Origin: Nocardioides oleivorans
Lineage (GTDB): Bacteria; Actinomycetota; Actinomycetes; Propionibacteriales; Nocardioidaceae
Assembly (NCBI RefSeq): GCF_004137255.1
Contig: NZ_SDWT01000001.1
Span: 3,038,001 to 3,102,000 of the forward strand
Length of the DNA stretch: 64,000 nt
Direction: 5' to 3'
Position numbers and translations under genes: made by a program. Below the pieces are notes generated by a model. The model saw only the letters and a list, made by a program, of their open reading frames with translations, had not been told where the DNA came from and searched no databases. Positions 25,567 through 34,393 of this stretch are shown here, piece by piece; within the stretch, counting starts at the first letter, position 1, and every line of letters starts with the position of its first letter.

Positions 25567-26367
25567 ATGAGCCTCATGCAGCGCATCAGCCTGATCTTCC
25601 GTTCCAAGGCCAACAAGGCCCTGGACAAGGCGGAGGACCCCCGCGAGACCCTCGACTACAGCTACCAGCGTCAGCTCGAGCTGCTCTCCAAGGTCCGTCG
25701 CGGCGTGGCCGACGTCGCCACCAGCCGCAAGCGGGTCGAGCTCCAGGTCAACCAGATCGAGCAGCAGGCGGCCAAGCTGCAGGCGCAGGCCGAGAAGGCC
25801 ATCGGCGCCGGTCGCGAGGACCTGGCGCGCGAGGCGCTGACCCGCAAGTCGGGTCTCGCCACGCAGATCACGAACCTCAAGGAGCAGCAGGCGGCCCTCC
25901 AGGGCGAGGAGGAGAAGCTCGTCCTGGCCCAGCAGCGGCTGCAGGCCAAGGTCGAGGCCTTCCGCACCCGCAAGGAGACCATCAAGGCCACCTACACCGC
26001 AGCCGAGGCGCAGACGCGCATCGGCGAGGCCATGTCGGGCATCGGCGAGGAGATGGGCGACGTCGGCCTCGCGATCCAGCGTGCCGAGGACAAGACGGCC
26101 CAGATGCAGGCGCGCGGTGCCGCGATCGACGAGCTGATCGCCTCCGGCGCCCTCGACGACGCCTCCTCGTTCAACGCCGGCGACGACATCTCCCGCGAGC
26201 TCGACGCGCTCAGCTCCGGCTCCGACGTCGAGGCCGAGCTGGCCCGGCTCAAGGGCCTCAGCGCCCCGGAGCCGACACCCGCGATCGAGGCGGGCGGCGA
26301 CATCCTCGAGGAGGCCCCCGAGGAGCAGGCGGTCAAGCGCGAGGTCAACGAGGGCGGCCCGGCATGA
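25567..26367 (+). CDS. pspA: Phage-shock protein A (PspA/IM30 family)
   Basis: 266-residue ESCRT-III-like membrane-remodelling protein. It has an amphipathic N-terminal helix (M-S-L-M-Q-R-I-S-L-I-F-R) and the typical A-E-D-P-R-E-T-L-D-Y-S-Y. Long coiled coils run to about residue 190, followed by an acidic tail. It assembles on damaged inner membrane to hold the proton gradient. ATG 25567 gives the family start; a GAGAGG run is rather distant (12 nt). First gene of a five-gene operon; pspAA overlaps by 4 nt. Membrane stress is the expected inducer, but I see no unambiguous alternative-sigma promoter. Confidence 0.94.
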   Translation: MSLMQRISLIFRSKANKALDKAEDPRETLDYSYQRQLELLSKVRRGVADVATSRKRVELQVNQIEQQAAKLQAQAEKAIGAGREDLAREALTRKSGLATQITNLKEQQAALQGEEEKLVLAQQRLQAKVEAFRTRKETIKATYTAAEAQTRIGEAMSGIGEEMGDVGLAIQRAEDKTAQMQARGAAIDELIASGALDDASSFNAGDDISRELDALSSGSDVEAELARLKGLSAPEPTPAIEAGGDILEEAPEEQAVKREVNEGGPA

Positions 26368-26642
26368 TCGTGCGGATCCTCGGCGAGGGCCAGTACGACC
26401 TCGACGACCACGCCCTCGACGCGCTCAACGGGCTCGACAACCAGATCGAGCAGGCCATCGAGTCGGGCGACGAGGCGATGTTCCGCACCGCTCTGCAGGG
26501 TCTGCTCGCCGGCGTGCGGGCGAGCGGGACGCACCACGACCCCGACTCGCTCGACGAGTCCGACCTGATCCTCCCGCCCCCGGACGCCACGATCGACGAG
26601 GTCCGCGAGCTCCTGGGCGACGACGGCCTCATCCCGGGCTGA
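26364..26642 (+). CDS. pspAA: PspA-associated protein PspAA
   Basis: 92-residue PspAA-domain protein. It begins M-I-V-R-I-L-G-E-G-Q-Y and ends D-L-I-L-P-P-P-D-A-T ... L-L-G-D-D-G-L-I-P-G, the hallmark of the family. PspAA is encoded next to PspA across actinobacteria and is predicted to work with it; biochemical function is not settled. Coupled to pspA by ATGA. Confidence 0.9.
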   Translation: MIVRILGEGQYDLDDHALDALNGLDNQIEQAIESGDEAMFRTALQGLLAGVRASGTHHDPDSLDESDLILPPPDATIDEVRELLGDDGLIPG

Positions 26643-26652
26643 CGCCCGCCAC

Positions 26653-27561
26653 ATGGCCGCATCTCGCTTCATCAAGGACGGCGGGCTCACTGCCCGGATG
26701 ACCCTCACCATGTTCCTGCTCGGCGGGCTCTACGTCGCGCTGGTGGCCATGGTGCTCCTCTACGTCCGCAGCCCCGGTGGTGCCGTCGTGGTCGCCCTCG
26801 TGGCGATCGGCATCGCCTTCTGGCAGTGGTGGAGCTCCGACTCGGTCGCCATGCGGGCGATGCGCGCGCGCGAGGTGACGCCCCAGGAGGCGCCCGAGCT
26901 GCACGGCATGATCGACCGCCTCTGCGCGCTGGCCGACATGCCGAAGCCCCGGGTCGGGGTGTCGGACATGGCGATCTCCAACGCCTTTGCGACCGGGCGC
27001 TCGCCGGACCGGGCGGTGGTCTGCGTGACCACCGGCATCCTGCACGCGCTCGACGCCGAGGAGCTCGAGGCCGTGCTGGCCCACGAGCTGAGCCACGTCG
27101 CCCACCGCGACGTGCTGGTCATGACCGTGGCCTCGTCCGCCGGCATCGCCGCGGGGCTGCTCATGCGCTTCGCCCAGTTCGGCGGGATGAGCCGCTCGCG
27201 CAACAGCGGTGCCGCGGCCGCGGCCATGGTGTCGCTCCTGGTCAGCCTGGTGGTGTACGCCGTCAGCTTCCTGCTGCTGCGCCTGCTCTCGCGCTACCGC
27301 GAGCTGAGCGCCGACCGCGCAGGCGCCTACCTCACGATGAAGCCCGCCGCGCTGGCCTCGGCGCTGCAGAAGATCAGCGGCCAGGCGGCCGCGACGCCGA
27401 CGCGCGACCTCCGCTCGGCCGGCGCGGCCAGCGCCCTGTGCATCGTCCCGGCCCTGCGCGGGAGCGGCCTGGGCGGCCTGATGGCGACCCACCCGCCGCT
27501 GCAGCAGCGTCTCGAGCAGCTCGCGCGCATCCAGGCCGAGCTCAGCCGGCCGACGGGCTGA
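26653..27561 (+). CDS. htpX: HtpX-like M48 membrane metalloprotease
   Basis: 302-residue membrane protease. Two N-terminal helices (about 16-58) precede the zinc motif H-E-L-S-H (H144, E145, H148). Two more helices lie at about 157-205, and the third ligand E217 is in R-Y-R-E-L-S-A-D-R-A-G. HtpX-type enzymes degrade damaged membrane proteins. The position between pspAA and pspAB is a recurrent actinobacterial arrangement and fits an envelope quality-control operon. Start ATG 26653 lacks a good ribosome site and may depend on readthrough from pspAA, 10 nt upstream. Confidence 0.92.
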   Translation: MAASRFIKDGGLTARMTLTMFLLGGLYVALVAMVLLYVRSPGGAVVVALVAIGIAFWQWWSSDSVAMRAMRAREVTPQEAPELHGMIDRLCALADMPKPRVGVSDMAISNAFATGRSPDRAVVCVTTGILHALDAEELEAVLAHELSHVAHRDVLVMTVASSAGIAAGLLMRFAQFGGMSRSRNSGAAAAAMVSLLVSLVVYAVSFLLLRLLSRYRELSADRAGAYLTMKPAALASALQKISGQAAATPTRDLRSAGAASALCIVPALRGSGLGGLMATHPPLQQRLEQLARIQAELSRPTG

Positions 27562-27575
27562 GGGCGGGCACGGCG

Positions 27576-28148
27576 ATGGGTCTCTGGGAGACGATGCGGG
27601 CGCGCACCAAGCCCAGGCGCAACGACCTCGACGCGCTCTTCCTGGTGCCCAGCGCGGCCATCACCCTGCAGACCGCGCTCGGCTTCGAGCCGACCGGCAC
27701 CGGGTCGGTCTGCTACCGCTCCGCGGCCGGCGCCGCCTTCGCGCAGACCCAGCAGGACGTCGTCGCGCTGATCGGCGAGGACGCCGAGGCGCCCGCGGTC
27801 ACCGTGACCCGCGACGACTTCGGGTTCACCTGGCTGGTCGTCGACGGCGAGCCGGCCGACATGTCCGGCCTGTGCACCGACCTGCACGCGGTCAACACCA
27901 CGCTCGAGCTCAACGGGTTCGAGGGCGGGCTGCTCTGCTCGATGGTGCCGTTCGCCAACGCCGCCGGGCAGAAGTTCGGCCTGACCTACCTCTACAAGCA
28001 GGGCACCTTCTACCCATTCGCGCCCACCGGCGAGCAGTCACGTGACACCCTGTTGGAGTTGTCGGTGCGCGACCTTCTCGGACAGGAGCTCCCCATGGAA
28101 CCCGATCTCCAGCGCTGGCTCGCGGTCTGGAAGGCGCCGGGCCTGTGA
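27576..28148 (+). CDS. pspAB: PspA-associated protein PspAB
   Basis: 190-residue cytosolic protein matching the PspAB family in gene order and sequence character. It begins M-G-L-W-E-T-M-R-A-R-T-K-P and contains L-Y-K-Q-G-T-F-Y-P-F-A-P and E-P-D-L-Q-R-W-L-A-V-W. It is thought to be a partner of the actinobacterial PspA/PspAA system; mechanism unknown. Its stop overlaps the kinase start as GTGA, linking the kinase to this operon. Confidence 0.85.
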   Translation: MGLWETMRARTKPRRNDLDALFLVPSAAITLQTALGFEPTGTGSVCYRSAAGAAFAQTQQDVVALIGEDAEAPAVTVTRDDFGFTWLVVDGEPADMSGLCTDLHAVNTTLELNGFEGGLLCSMVPFANAAGQKFGLTYLYKQGTFYPFAPTGEQSRDTLLELSVRDLLGQELPMEPDLQRWLAVWKAPGL

Positions 28149-29326
28149 GCGGTCCCGACGCAGGCCGTCGTCGCGAGCGCGCGCTGGCGGCGTACGACGT
28201 GATCGACGGTCCGCACCGCCGGGAGCTGGACTCGCTCGTCGAGCTCGCCGCGCAGGTCGCGGGGGTGCCCTTCGCGGCGGTCAACCTGCTCGACTCGCAC
28301 TCGCAGCACCAGGTGGCCACCGCGGGGTTCGAGGGCGAGGACTCGTCGGTGGACCACTCGATGTGCCGTCTGGTGGTCGAGAGCGGCAAGCCGATCATGC
28401 TGGAGAACGCCGGCGAGGACGTGCGCTTCGCCGAGAACCCGTGGACCACGGGTGAGATCGCCGAGGTCAAGTACTACGGCTCCCACCCGCTGACCACGCC
28501 GGGCGGGATCACGATCGGGACCCTGTGCGTGTTCGACGACCAGACCCACGAGGTGACCCCCGAGGCCGCACGAGGCCTGTCGCAGCTCGCCGACCGCGTG
28601 GTCGACGTGCTCGAGCTCGAGCTGGCGTCGCGGCGCCTCGGCGAGCTGAACGACCGCCTCGCCACCTCCAACGACCGGCTGGCCCACTTCGCCGGACAGG
28701 TCAGCCACGACCTCAAGAACCCGCTCACGGCGGTCTCGCTGTCGCTGGAGTCGCTGGAGCTCGAGGTCACCGATCCGTTCCAGGTCGACACCGTCGCGCG
28801 AGCCCGCCGGGGGGTCGACCGGATGAACGGCCTGATCAACAACCTGCTGGAGTTCGCCCAGCAGGGCGAGGCACCCGGCGCCGACGTCGTCGACCTGGAC
28901 ATGGAGCTCTCCGCGGCGCTCGACGACCTCGCGGGCCGGGTCTCGCGCGATCGCGTCAAGGTGGGCCCGCTCCCGCTCGCGCAGGGCGACGGGTCCCAGC
29001 TGCGATCGGTCCTGATGAACCTCCTGGACAACGCCGTGAAGTTCACCCTCGACGGCGAGGAGCCGGAGGTCGAGGTCGACTCGCACCCGGTCGACGCCGG
29101 CAACCGGATCGAGGTGCGCGACCGCGGCCGCGGCATCCCCGCCGAGAAGGAGGAGCGGGTGTTCGCGCCGCTGGCCCGGCTCGACAAGTCGGTCGAGGGC
29201 TCAGGGATCGGGCTGGCCACGTGCCGGCGGATCGTCGAGGCCCACGGCGGCTCGATGGGGGTCGAGGCCCGCGACGGCGGCGGCACGACCTTCTGGTTCC
29301 TGCTGCCGGTCGTCGAGGAGCCCTGA
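28145..29326 (+). CDS. GAF-domain sensor histidine kinase
   Basis: 393-residue soluble kinase without membrane helices. A GAF domain spans about residues 25-160 (F-A-A-V-N-L-L-D, S-M-C-R-L-V-V-E-S, G-T-L-C-V-F-D). The HisKA dimerisation domain carries H188 in Q-V-S-H-D-L-K-N-P-L-T. An HATPase domain follows (L-L-D-N-A-V-K-F, R-D-R-G-R-G-I-P, G-S-G-I-G-L-A). Last gene of the psp operon, coupled by GTGA to pspAB; no response regulator is adjacent, so it is an orphan kinase. It may report PspA/PspAB status or a small ligand bound by GAF. Confidence 0.9.
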   Translation: MSGPDAGRRRERALAAYDVIDGPHRRELDSLVELAAQVAGVPFAAVNLLDSHSQHQVATAGFEGEDSSVDHSMCRLVVESGKPIMLENAGEDVRFAENPWTTGEIAEVKYYGSHPLTTPGGITIGTLCVFDDQTHEVTPEAARGLSQLADRVVDVLELELASRRLGELNDRLATSNDRLAHFAGQVSHDLKNPLTAVSLSLESLELEVTDPFQVDTVARARRGVDRMNGLINNLLEFAQQGEAPGADVVDLDMELSAALDDLAGRVSRDRVKVGPLPLAQGDGSQLRSVLMNLLDNAVKFTLDGEEPEVEVDSHPVDAGNRIEVRDRGRGIPAEKEERVFAPLARLDKSVEGSGIGLATCRRIVEAHGGSMGVEARDGGGTTFWFLLPVVEEP

Positions 29327-29366
29327 GCCCCTCCATCGCTGGTGACGCAGCCGGACGCGCGGGCGT

Positions 29367-30545
29367 CTAGGGCAGCTTGGCCTGCTTCATCTGGCGCGAG
29401 GCGTAGACGTTGCCGATCACGGTGCCGTCGAGCCAGGCGGTGAGTCGCTCGGCCTCCCGGTCGAGGGCCGCGCGTCCCGCGGGTGGGACCTCCTCCAGGA
29501 GGGACAGCCGGACGGCGCCGTCGCCGTCCTGCACCCAGCAGCCGACGACCCGGCCGTCCCACCAGGCCGTGGTGCCGGCGTTGCCGTTGGTGTCGAAGAG
29601 GTACGGCACGTGCGCCGGGTCGAGGTAGAAGTCGCGCTGCTTCCATCCCATGACGGTCGGGTCGAGCGTCGGCAGGAGCGCCGCCCAGGGCTCGACCGGC
29701 CCGACGTCGGAGTCGTCGGGCAGCACCCAGCCGGTCGCGCCGCCGTCGAGCCCGACCTCGACGGCCCCGACCTCGGCCAGGGCGCGGGTGACCGCGGTCT
29801 TCGTCGAGCCGAGCCACCACTGGACGTCGGTCGCCGTGCCGGGGCCGAAGGTGGCCAGCCAGCGACGGACGAGCTCGGCATAGCCGGCGGCCTCGTCGAG
29901 GGGCTCCGGGAGGTCGCCGAGCCAGTCCTCGGCGAGCGACCAGCTCGGCTTGTTGAGCCGCCAGTGCCCGGCGTTGCGCCCGCGCAGGGTGGCTCCGTCG
30001 AGGCCGAGGTGGGTGAGCACCCACGGCGCGACCGAGACCGGCCGGTCCCACGTCTTGTCCGTGTCGCCGCCGATCATCCCCGCCAGCTCCGGCACGGAGG
30101 CGCGGAGCTCGGCCACGCTCGCCGGTCCGTCGGCGAGCCGCTCGAGCACGGCCGCGCGGGCGGCGTCGAGCCAGGCCTCGCCGTCGGCGGCGATGCCGGC
30201 CCCCGTGATGGCCTTCGCGATCCGCTTGCGCTCCGCGGTCGCCACCCGGGCCGACGCGCTGCCCCACGCCGCGGGCAGGAGGTCGCGGGGGAAGACGAAC
30301 AGCGTGCGGCGCATGGCGAGCTGCTTGACCACCGCGCGGTCGTCGTAGAGCGCCGCGTCGACGTCGTCGACCCCGACGCCCTCGGAGCGGGCGGCCACCG
30401 CGAGGTGGACCGTCGCCGCTTCCGTGGCGTGGAGCACGGTCATCGCGCGGGTGACGGCCTCGACGCTGTCGAGGCGGTGGGCGGGCGAGAGCCCGTGCCG
30501 TACGCCGATGCGGTTGCGGCGCTCGGCGTCGCTGATCGTGCGCAC
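29367..30545 (-). CDS. Winged-helix protein of the HTH_42 / AlkZ-like family
   Basis: 392-residue protein of three tandem winged-helix-like units. The start L-S-P-A-H-R-L and the motif V-M-G-W-K-Q-R-D-F-Y-L near residue 300 are typical of the HTH_42 (formerly DUF1006) superfamily. That superfamily includes the AlkZ/YcaQ DNA glycosylases that remove alkylated or crosslinked bases. Q-R-D in that motif recalls the catalytic Q-x-D of YcaQ, though alignment would be needed to say it is equivalent. GTG 30545 starts 10 nt after the nadA stop, so it is probably in the same transcript. Confidence 0.75.
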   Translation of the reverse strand: MRTISDAERRNRIGVRHGLSPAHRLDSVEAVTRAMTVLHATEAATVHLAVAARSEGVGVDDVDAALYDDRAVVKQLAMRRTLFVFPRDLLPAAWGSASARVATAERKRIAKAITGAGIAADGEAWLDAARAAVLERLADGPASVAELRASVPELAGMIGGDTDKTWDRPVSVAPWVLTHLGLDGATLRGRNAGHWRLNKPSWSLAEDWLGDLPEPLDEAAGYAELVRRWLATFGPGTATDVQWWLGSTKTAVTRALAEVGAVEVGLDGGATGWVLPDDSDVGPVEPWAALLPTLDPTVMGWKQRDFYLDPAHVPYLFDTNGNAGTTAWWDGRVVGCWVQDGDGAVRLSLLEEVPPAGRAALDREAERLTAWLDGTVIGNVYASRQMKQAKLP

Positions 30546-30555
30546 CGGGTGCCCG

Positions 30556-31740
30556 TCAGTCGCGGTGGGACTTGCCGGGCAGGTCGAGCATCCGCTGGAG
30601 GGCCACCAGGGCGTCGGCCTCGGTCTCGGGGTCGACGGTGATCTGGTTGAGCACCTCGCCGGCGACGAGGTTCTCCAGCGACCAGACCAGGTGCGGCAGG
30701 TCGATGCGGTTCATCGTCGAGCAGTAGCAGACGTTGCGGTCGAGGAAGACGATCGTCTTGTCGGGGTGGGCGTCGGCCAGGCGCTTGACCAGGTTGAGCT
30801 CGGTGCCGATCGCCCAGACCGAGCCGGGCTCGGCGGCCTCGATGGTCTTGATGATGAACTCGGTCGAGCCGACCAGGTCGGCCTTGAGGACGACCTCGTG
30901 CTTGCACTCGGGGTGGACGAGCACCTTGATGCCGGGGTGCTTGGCGCGCAGCTCGTCGACGACGTCCTCGGAGAACCGGCCGTGCACCGAGCAGTGGCCC
31001 TTCCACAGGATCATCCGCGCCTGCTGGAGCTCCTCGGCGGTGAGCCCGCCGCCGGGCTGCAGCGGGTCCCACACCACGCACTCGTCGAGCCCGATGCCCA
31101 TCTCGAGCACGGCGGTGTTGCGGCCGAGGTGCTGGTCGGGGAGGAAGAGGATCTTGGCGCCGCCGTCGACGTCGGCCTTCTGAGCGAACGCCCAGTCGAG
31201 CGCGACGTCGGCGTTCGACGACGTGCAGACCACCCCACCGTTGCGGCCGCAGAAGGCCTTGATGTCGGCGGAGGAGTTCATGTAGGTCACCGGGACGACC
31301 GAGTCCTGGATGCCGGCGTCGGCCATCGCGTCCCAGGCGTCCTCGACCTGGCGGAGCCGGGCCATGTCGGCCATCGAGCAGCCGGCGGCCAGGTCGGGCA
31401 GCACGACCTTCTGCCCGGGCCCGGTGAGGATGTCGGCGGACTCGGCCATGAAGTGCACGCCGCAGAAGACGATGAACTCGGCGTCGGGACGCGCCGCAGC
31501 GTCGCGCGCGAGCTTGAACGAGTCGCCCGTGACGTCGGCGAACTGGATGACCTCGTCGCGCTGGTAGTGGTGCCCGAGGACGAAGACCCGCTCGCCGAGG
31601 GCCTCCTTGGCCGCGCGAGCGCGGGCGACGAGGTCGGGGTCGGACGCCGCCGGCAGGTCACCCGGGCACTCCACCCCGCGCTCGGCGTCGAGGTCGCGGC
31701 CCTTGCCGAGGGGGAGGAGCGGCAGGTCGATGATGCTCAC
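30556..31740 (-). CDS. nadA: Quinolinate synthase
   Basis: 394-residue NadA, the [4Fe-4S] enzyme that condenses iminoaspartate with dihydroxyacetone phosphate to quinolinate in NAD synthesis. Three cluster cysteine regions are visible: F-C-G-V-H-F-M-A-E, V-H-P-E-C-K-H-E and V-C-Y-C-S-T-M-N. The pattern L-G-H-H-Y-Q is also present. nadB and nadC are not beside it. GTG 31740 has TAGGAT six nt upstream (31752-31747) and no clear ribosome site, so it is likely leaderless. The Fe-S carrier gene erpA lies about 4 kb away. Confidence 0.95.
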   Translation of the reverse strand: MSIIDLPLLPLGKGRDLDAERGVECPGDLPAASDPDLVARARAAKEALGERVFVLGHHYQRDEVIQFADVTGDSFKLARDAAARPDAEFIVFCGVHFMAESADILTGPGQKVVLPDLAAGCSMADMARLRQVEDAWDAMADAGIQDSVVPVTYMNSSADIKAFCGRNGGVVCTSSNADVALDWAFAQKADVDGGAKILFLPDQHLGRNTAVLEMGIGLDECVVWDPLQPGGGLTAEELQQARMILWKGHCSVHGRFSEDVVDELRAKHPGIKVLVHPECKHEVVLKADLVGSTEFIIKTIEAAEPGSVWAIGTELNLVKRLADAHPDKTIVFLDRNVCYCSTMNRIDLPHLVWSLENLVAGEVLNQITVDPETEADALVALQRMLDLPGKSHRD

Positions 31741-31796
31741 GTGCCCATCCTAGGAGGGGAGCCCGGCCGGGAGCACGCCGTGGCAGGGTGGCGGCC

Positions 31797-33017
31797 ATGG
31801 TGCGACGTGGTGAGGTCCTGGCGCTGGTGCAGGCAGGCGGACAGGGGTCGCGCATGGACGTGCTGACGCGGGAGCGCGCCAAGCCCGCCCTGCCCTACGG
31901 CGGCGTGCACCGCCTCGTCGACTTCGCCCTCTCGGCCCTCGTGCACGCCGAGCTCGTCGACATCTGGGTCTCCCTGGAGTACCAGGTGACCTCGCTCGAC
32001 GACTACCTGTCCGGCGGCCGTCCGTGGAGCCTCGACCGCAACCGCGGCGGGTTCCGCCGGGTCGTGCCCCAGACCGGCACCGGTCCTGCGACCGAGAGCG
32101 GCTTCGCCTTCGGCAACGGCGACCTGCTGCTCCGCATGTCCGCCGACATCGAGGCGTTCGGCGCCCGGACCCTGGTCGTGTGCAGCGCCGACCACGTCTT
32201 CAACATGGACCTCGCGCCGGTCATCGAGGAGCACGTCGCTGCCGGCCGGGCGGCGACCCTCCTGACGAGCGAGGTCTCCAAGAAGGACGCCTCGGACAAC
32301 GTCGTCGTGCTGGCTGACCGGAGCGGCACCGTGACCGCCGTCGAGCACAAGCCGTCGCGCCCGTCCGCGGGCACGGTGGCCACCGAGATCTTCGTCTACG
32401 ACACCGAGACCCTGCTGGGCGTGCTGCGCGACCTGCGCCGCGAGCTCTCCGGCACCGACGACGGAGACAGCGGCATCGGCGACTTCGGCGAGCACCTGCT
32501 CCCGAGGCTCGTCGAGGGCGGGCGGGTCGCAGCAGAGCCGCTCACCGGCTACTGGCGTGACGTCGGCCAGCCCGGGCTCTACCTCCAGTCCCACCGCGAC
32601 CTCCTGGCGGGGAGGGTCGACGTGTTCGACCACCCCGGCCGACCGGTGATCTCGCACTGGCCGGATCGTCCGGCCGCGCGCGTCCGGGCGTCGGGGGACT
32701 GCCACGACTCGGTGCTCTCGCCCGGCGCGGACGTCGGCGGCCTCGTGGTCGGCAGCGTCCTCGGCCCCGGGGTCGTGGTCGAGAAGGGCGCCGAGGTGCA
32801 CGACAGCGTGGTCATGGAGGACTGCGTCATCCGGGCCGGTGCCGTGGTGCGGACCTCGGTGCTCGACGAGCGGTGCGAGGTCGCTCCGCGGGCGCGGGTC
32901 GGCGCAGAGCCGTCACGGCGGCTGGCAGTCGACGACGACGTGACCCTGGTCGGCCGCGGCTCGCGCGTCGCCGGCGAGGTCGGGGCCGGCGCCCGGCTGG
33001 AGCCGGGGAGCTCGTAG
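31797..33017 (+). CDS. GlgC-like sugar-phosphate nucleotidyltransferase
   Basis: 406-residue protein with an N-terminal nucleotidyltransferase fold. Q-A-G-G-Q-G-S-R-M sits near residue 17, then R-A-K-P-A-L-P-Y-G-G, S-A-D-H-V-F-N-M-D and W-R-D-V-G. A C-terminal left-handed beta-helix (S-V-L-G-P-G-V-V-V, S-V-V-M-E-D-C-V-I) follows. Overall plan is that of glucose-1-phosphate adenylyltransferase (GlgC), but the glycine loop reads Q-A-G-G-Q-G instead of L-A-G-G-x-G. It may make ADP- or another NDP-glucose. ATG 31797 follows GGGTGG; GTG 31788 is an alternative. No glycogen genes nearby. Confidence 0.78.
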   Translation: MVRRGEVLALVQAGGQGSRMDVLTRERAKPALPYGGVHRLVDFALSALVHAELVDIWVSLEYQVTSLDDYLSGGRPWSLDRNRGGFRRVVPQTGTGPATESGFAFGNGDLLLRMSADIEAFGARTLVVCSADHVFNMDLAPVIEEHVAAGRAATLLTSEVSKKDASDNVVVLADRSGTVTAVEHKPSRPSAGTVATEIFVYDTETLLGVLRDLRRELSGTDDGDSGIGDFGEHLLPRLVEGGRVAAEPLTGYWRDVGQPGLYLQSHRDLLAGRVDVFDHPGRPVISHWPDRPAARVRASGDCHDSVLSPGADVGGLVVGSVLGPGVVVEKGAEVHDSVVMEDCVIRAGAVVRTSVLDERCEVAPRARVGAEPSRRLAVDDDVTLVGRGSRVAGEVGAGARLEPGSS

Positions 33018-33048
33018 ATCGGGTGGCGGTCACGGGCCCGCCTCGTGC

Positions 33049-33936
33049 CTAGAGCAGGCTGCCGTGGTGCAGGTAGGGCGCCGGCGGCTTCATCCGTCGC
33101 ACGCACAGGTAGCCGTTGGAGTAGATCGCCAGCCGGGCAGCGAGCGCGACGTCGAGCGCCCACTGGTTGGCGGCGGTGACGTGCGGCACCGAGACCTGGG
33201 TGCCGGGCGGTGACGAGGCGAGGGCCTCCCACATCAGCGCGGCGGCCGTACGACGGTTCGTCGCCGCCAAGAGGGCCGGCGCACCGTCGGCGTCGACGTA
33301 GGCGTAGCCCGACCCGGTCGAGTGGTCGACGACGGCGAGGCGGAACTGCGCGAGCAGCAGCTCGTGGTCGCTGAGGTGCGCGGCACCGCGCGTCCGGCGG
33401 TCGATCGAGTCCAGCAGGTCGACGTCGCCCGCACTGCCCTCGCGCACCCGCTCCACGACGGGGAGGGCCGCCCGGTCGACGACGCCGGTGACGGTCATCT
33501 GCGGGTGGAGGTCGAAGCCGGCGAGGCGGTAGCGGCGTACGGCACCGGGGTCGGCGCTCGCGGCGAACATCCCGCGCAGGCAGCCGCGGCCGTGGTGCAG
33601 CGCGGCCGCCATCAGCTCGGCACCGATGCCCTGGCCCTGGTGCCCCGGGCGGACGGCGAAGGAGGCCAGCACCCACATCAGCTCGCGCACGCGCGACACG
33701 GCGCCGCCGACGAGCTCGCCGTCGACCTCGGCCACCCAGCAGCCTCCGGGGTCGGTGCGCAGGGCCGCGCGTGTGCGGTTGATCCAGGCGCCGTTGCGGG
33801 CAGCGGGGCGGCGTACGGGGTCGGGCCAGGCACGCTGGTAGGTGCGCGCGTCGACCTCGTAGTAGCTCGTGGCCGTGATCTCGGCGAAGGCCTCGAGGTC
33901 ACCCTCGCGCATCGGCCGGACGAGCGCGTCGGTCAC
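33049..33936 (-). CDS. Tandem GNAT-type acetyltransferase
   Basis: 295-residue protein with one clear N-terminal GNAT domain (V-R-P-G-H-Q-G-Q-G-I-G-A-E-L near residue 92). A second, weaker acetyltransferase-like half ends L-A-I-Y-S-N-G-Y-L-C-V-R, a layout common in actinobacterial double-GNAT proteins. Substrate unknown. GTG 33936 overlaps the upstream SRPBCC stop (GTGA). Confidence 0.8.
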   Translation of the reverse strand: MTDALVRPMREGDLEAFAEITATSYYEVDARTYQRAWPDPVRRPAARNGAWINRTRAALRTDPGGCWVAEVDGELVGGAVSRVRELMWVLASFAVRPGHQGQGIGAELMAAALHHGRGCLRGMFAASADPGAVRRYRLAGFDLHPQMTVTGVVDRAALPVVERVREGSAGDVDLLDSIDRRTRGAAHLSDHELLLAQFRLAVVDHSTGSGYAYVDADGAPALLAATNRRTAAALMWEALASSPPGTQVSVPHVTAANQWALDVALAARLAIYSNGYLCVRRMKPPAPYLHHGSLL

Positions 33937-34352
33937 GACACGTGGGCCGCGAAGCGCGCCAGGAGGTCGTCCCAGTGGGTGTACTTCTCGCGGAGCGACT
34001 CGGTCTCCGCGTTCCAGCCGCTGTGCACCAGGCGCACGAGGGTGCTTCCCTCGCCGGTGTCGGTGAAGCGCACGTCGATGACGGTCGCCTCGTCCTCGGG
34101 GTGGCCGAGCCAGAACTCCTGGGTGTAGTGGCCGATGGGGTCCCACGACATCACGCGGCCCCAGACGTACTCCTCGTCGCCGTGCACCATCGCGACCGGA
34201 CCGTTGGGGTCGATCGAGATGCCCGTGAAGGTCGCGGAGTCGGGGGTCAGCAGCGGGTCCCACCACTCGCCCATCTGGGCGGTGAAGCCGACGAACGCCG
34301 ACCTCGGGCTGCCCGGGACGACGACCTCGGCCACGACGGGATCAGTGCTCAT
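33933..34352 (-). CDS. SRPBCC (AHSA1-like) domain protein
   Basis: 139-residue single-domain START/Bet v 1-fold protein. It contains A-F-V-G-F-T-A-Q-M-G-E-W-W, G-R-V-M-S-W-D-P and a long C-terminal helix beginning S-G-W-N-A-E-T-E-S. Such proteins bind hydrophobic ligands or act with other enzymes; ligand unknown. First gene of a two-gene unit with the double-GNAT protein, overlapping by 4 nt. Divergent from glycerate kinase with a 41-bp gap. Confidence 0.82.
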   Translation of the reverse strand: MSTDPVVAEVVVPGSPRSAFVGFTAQMGEWWDPLLTPDSATFTGISIDPNGPVAMVHGDEEYVWGRVMSWDPIGHYTQEFWLGHPEDEATVIDVRFTDTGEGSTLVRLVHSGWNAETESLREKYTHWDDLLARFAAHVS

Positions 34353-34393
34353 GCGCCCAGCATGCCGGACGGGGCCACTGCAAGGATGCAGCC

